6,800 nucleotides of DNA from contig CALJTZ010000176.1 in NCBI GenBank assembly GCA_937975655.1, positions 1 to 6,800 of the forward strand, given 5' to 3'. The translations under genes and the position numbers were made by a program. The notes under the pieces are model-generated. The model was not told where the DNA came from, searched no databases, and was given only the letters and a program-made list of their open reading frames with translations. Of the stretch, positions 6,310 to 6,800 are shown piece after piece (position 1 is the first letter of the stretch; each line of letters opens with the position of its first letter). This DNA comes from an uncultured Synechococcus sp. GTDB taxonomy: Bacteria > Cyanobacteriota > Cyanobacteriia > PCC-6307 > Cyanobiaceae.

Positions 6310-6612
6310 GCCCCGGCGGCAGACCAGACACACCGGGTAACCCATGGCGATCAGGGCCAGGGCCGCCAGGCCATTGGCGGTGTCACTGATCAGCGCTCCG
6401 ATCAGGAAGGCCAGCGACACGGCGGCCACCACCAGCGGTGTGAGGGGATAGCCCCAGGTGAGAAAGGTCCGCGGCAGTTCCGGTTCCCGCTGCCGTAACC
6501 ACAGCAGCGCGGCGATGCCGGTGAGTGGCAGGCACACGTAGATCACGGCGGCCATGGCCAGCAGCTGGTCAAACGACCCACTCAGCACCAGGGCCACGGC
6601 CGCCAGGCTGGT
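6298..6612 (-). CDS. Amino acid permease (APC superfamily), C-terminal fragment
   Basis: About 100 residues from the C-terminus of an APC-superfamily amino acid/polyamine permease. The sequence runs SGSFDQLLAMAAVIYVCLPL, a cytoplasmic loop LWLRQREPELPRTFLTWGYPLTP, then two more helices (VVAAVSLAFLIGALI and LAALALIAMGYPVCLV) and a basic tail CRRGLPA. The loop 'R..EPELPRpf.tWGYPltP' is characteristic of the family. A full gene would have about 430-480 residues with 12 helices. Here everything upstream of the SGSF region is missing and is replaced, in frame, by an HDOD domain. An ATG at 6660 opens this frame but lies within the HDOD part, so it is not a true start. The boundary 6612 is approximate; the join lies within about 6604-6624. 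The stop overlaps the kinase gene by 12 bp. Confidence 0.8.
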   Translation of the reverse strand, partial: TSLAAVALVLSGSFDQLLAMAAVIYVCLPLTGIAALLWLRQREPELPRTFLTWGYPLTPLVVAAVSLAFLIGALISDTANGLAALALIAMGYPVCLVCRRGLPA

Positions 6613-6779
6613 GAGCAGCAGGGCCAGCCAGCGCTTGAGGCGCTGGTAGCCCAGGATCATGATGGCGTGGCGGAAGGAGCTGATCTCGACCGACAGCCCA
6701 AAGCCCGGGGAGTTGATGTAGCGCAGCAGCTTAAAGGTCAGCGTGGGTTCATTCTTAAGCGCTGCCGCAATGTGCTCAA
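6613..6779 (-). other. HDOD-domain protein fragment (foreign, chimeric)
   Basis: Read on the - strand from the window edge, this stretch gives FEHIAAALKNEPTLTFKLLR, then YINSPGFGLSVEISSFRHAI and MILGYQRLKRWLALLL. This is the core of an HDOD domain, a signalling domain often found with EAL or response-regulator domains in proteobacteria: 'D.tLs.kLLryINS..fgl...I.Sf.hAi..LG...l..Wl.lll'. It runs in frame into the permease fragment. HDOD proteins are soluble and are not known to me as N-terminal fusions to permease tails. The similarity is closest to betaproteobacterial EAL-HDOD proteins as I remember them. GC over 6661-6780 is about 58%, lower than the rest. I consider it a chimeric join, not a gene of this genome. 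Confidence 0.75.
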
Positions 6780-6800
6780 AGATCGGAAGAGCACACGTCT
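6780..6800. other. Illumina TruSeq adapter remnant
   Basis: The last 21 bases begin AGATCGGAAGAG and continue with the sequence of the standard Illumina TruSeq 3' adapter without mismatch. This is library adapter, not biological sequence, and shows that the window ends at a contig or read end. Confidence 0.96.

Noticed and set aside
4581..6389. 602-codon + strand frame overlapping the kinase gene
   Set aside because: The product is Gly/Ala/Arg/Pro-dominated with no motif. The kinase in another frame of the same strand has complete family motifs.
6298..6660. A complete 120-residue membrane protein starting at ATG 6660
   Set aside because: Residues upstream of 6660 continue an HDOD domain in the same frame, and the first ~13-18 residues belong to that domain, so this ATG is an internal methionine of a chimeric frame.
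1..6800. tRNA/rRNA genes, CRISPR arrays, insertion sequences, toxin-antitoxin or defence genes
   Set aside because: Looked for on both strands; no such repeat structure, transposase motif or defence-family motif was seen.

Overview
The window is a high-GC (roughly 65-70%), gene-dense stretch of bacterial DNA. It looks like a picocyanobacterium of the Synechococcus/Cyanobium type. The grounds are the gene set (a NapA/NhaS3-type antiporter, a stand-alone GlcE-like glycolate dehydrogenase subunit, a four-carbon acid sugar kinase), the very short gaps between genes, the lack of clear Shine-Dalgarno sequences and a single HIP1 octamer (GCGATCGC). This assignment is inference, since no marker gene is present.

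Layout of the credible part (about 153 to about 6612). On the + strand there is the 3' part of a Na+/H+ antiporter (to 995) overlapped by an isoprenylcysteine-methyltransferase-like membrane protein (964-1527). A small three-helix membrane protein of unknown function (1532-1885) lies on the - strand. Two + strand genes follow: an alpha/beta hydrolase (1903-2793) and an aldose-1-epimerase/hexose-6-phosphate mutarotase-like protein (2829-3710). A GlcE-like FAD-binding oxidoreductase (3701-4903) is on the - strand. Divergent from it, with only 17 bp between start codons, is a DUF1537 four-carbon acid sugar kinase (4921-6309). The C-terminal part of an APC amino acid permease (6298 to about 6612, - strand) closes the block. 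Convergent neighbours overlap or nearly touch. GlcE and the kinase could both serve the metabolism of small hydroxy-acids such as glycolate, glycerate or tetronates, but this is inferred from position and family only.

Both ends look artificial. The last 21 bases (6780-6800) match the start of the Illumina TruSeq adapter. Next to it, about 6613-6779 encodes on the - strand a piece of an HDOD signalling domain joined in frame to the permease C-terminus. The first ~150 bases are lower in GC (about 56%) and encode, in frame with the antiporter, a sequence resembling a secreted or adhesin-type protein (perhaps DUF6701/MshQ-like) in place of the antiporter's N-terminal helices. Both foreign pieces look proteobacterial. 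The simplest reading is a chimeric or untrimmed metagenomic or single-cell contig.

I found no defence system, mobile element, CRISPR array, RNA gene or clearly new system. The most interesting possibly biological signal is a perfect 12-bp inverted repeat (1858-1869 / 1917-1928) centred between two divergent genes.
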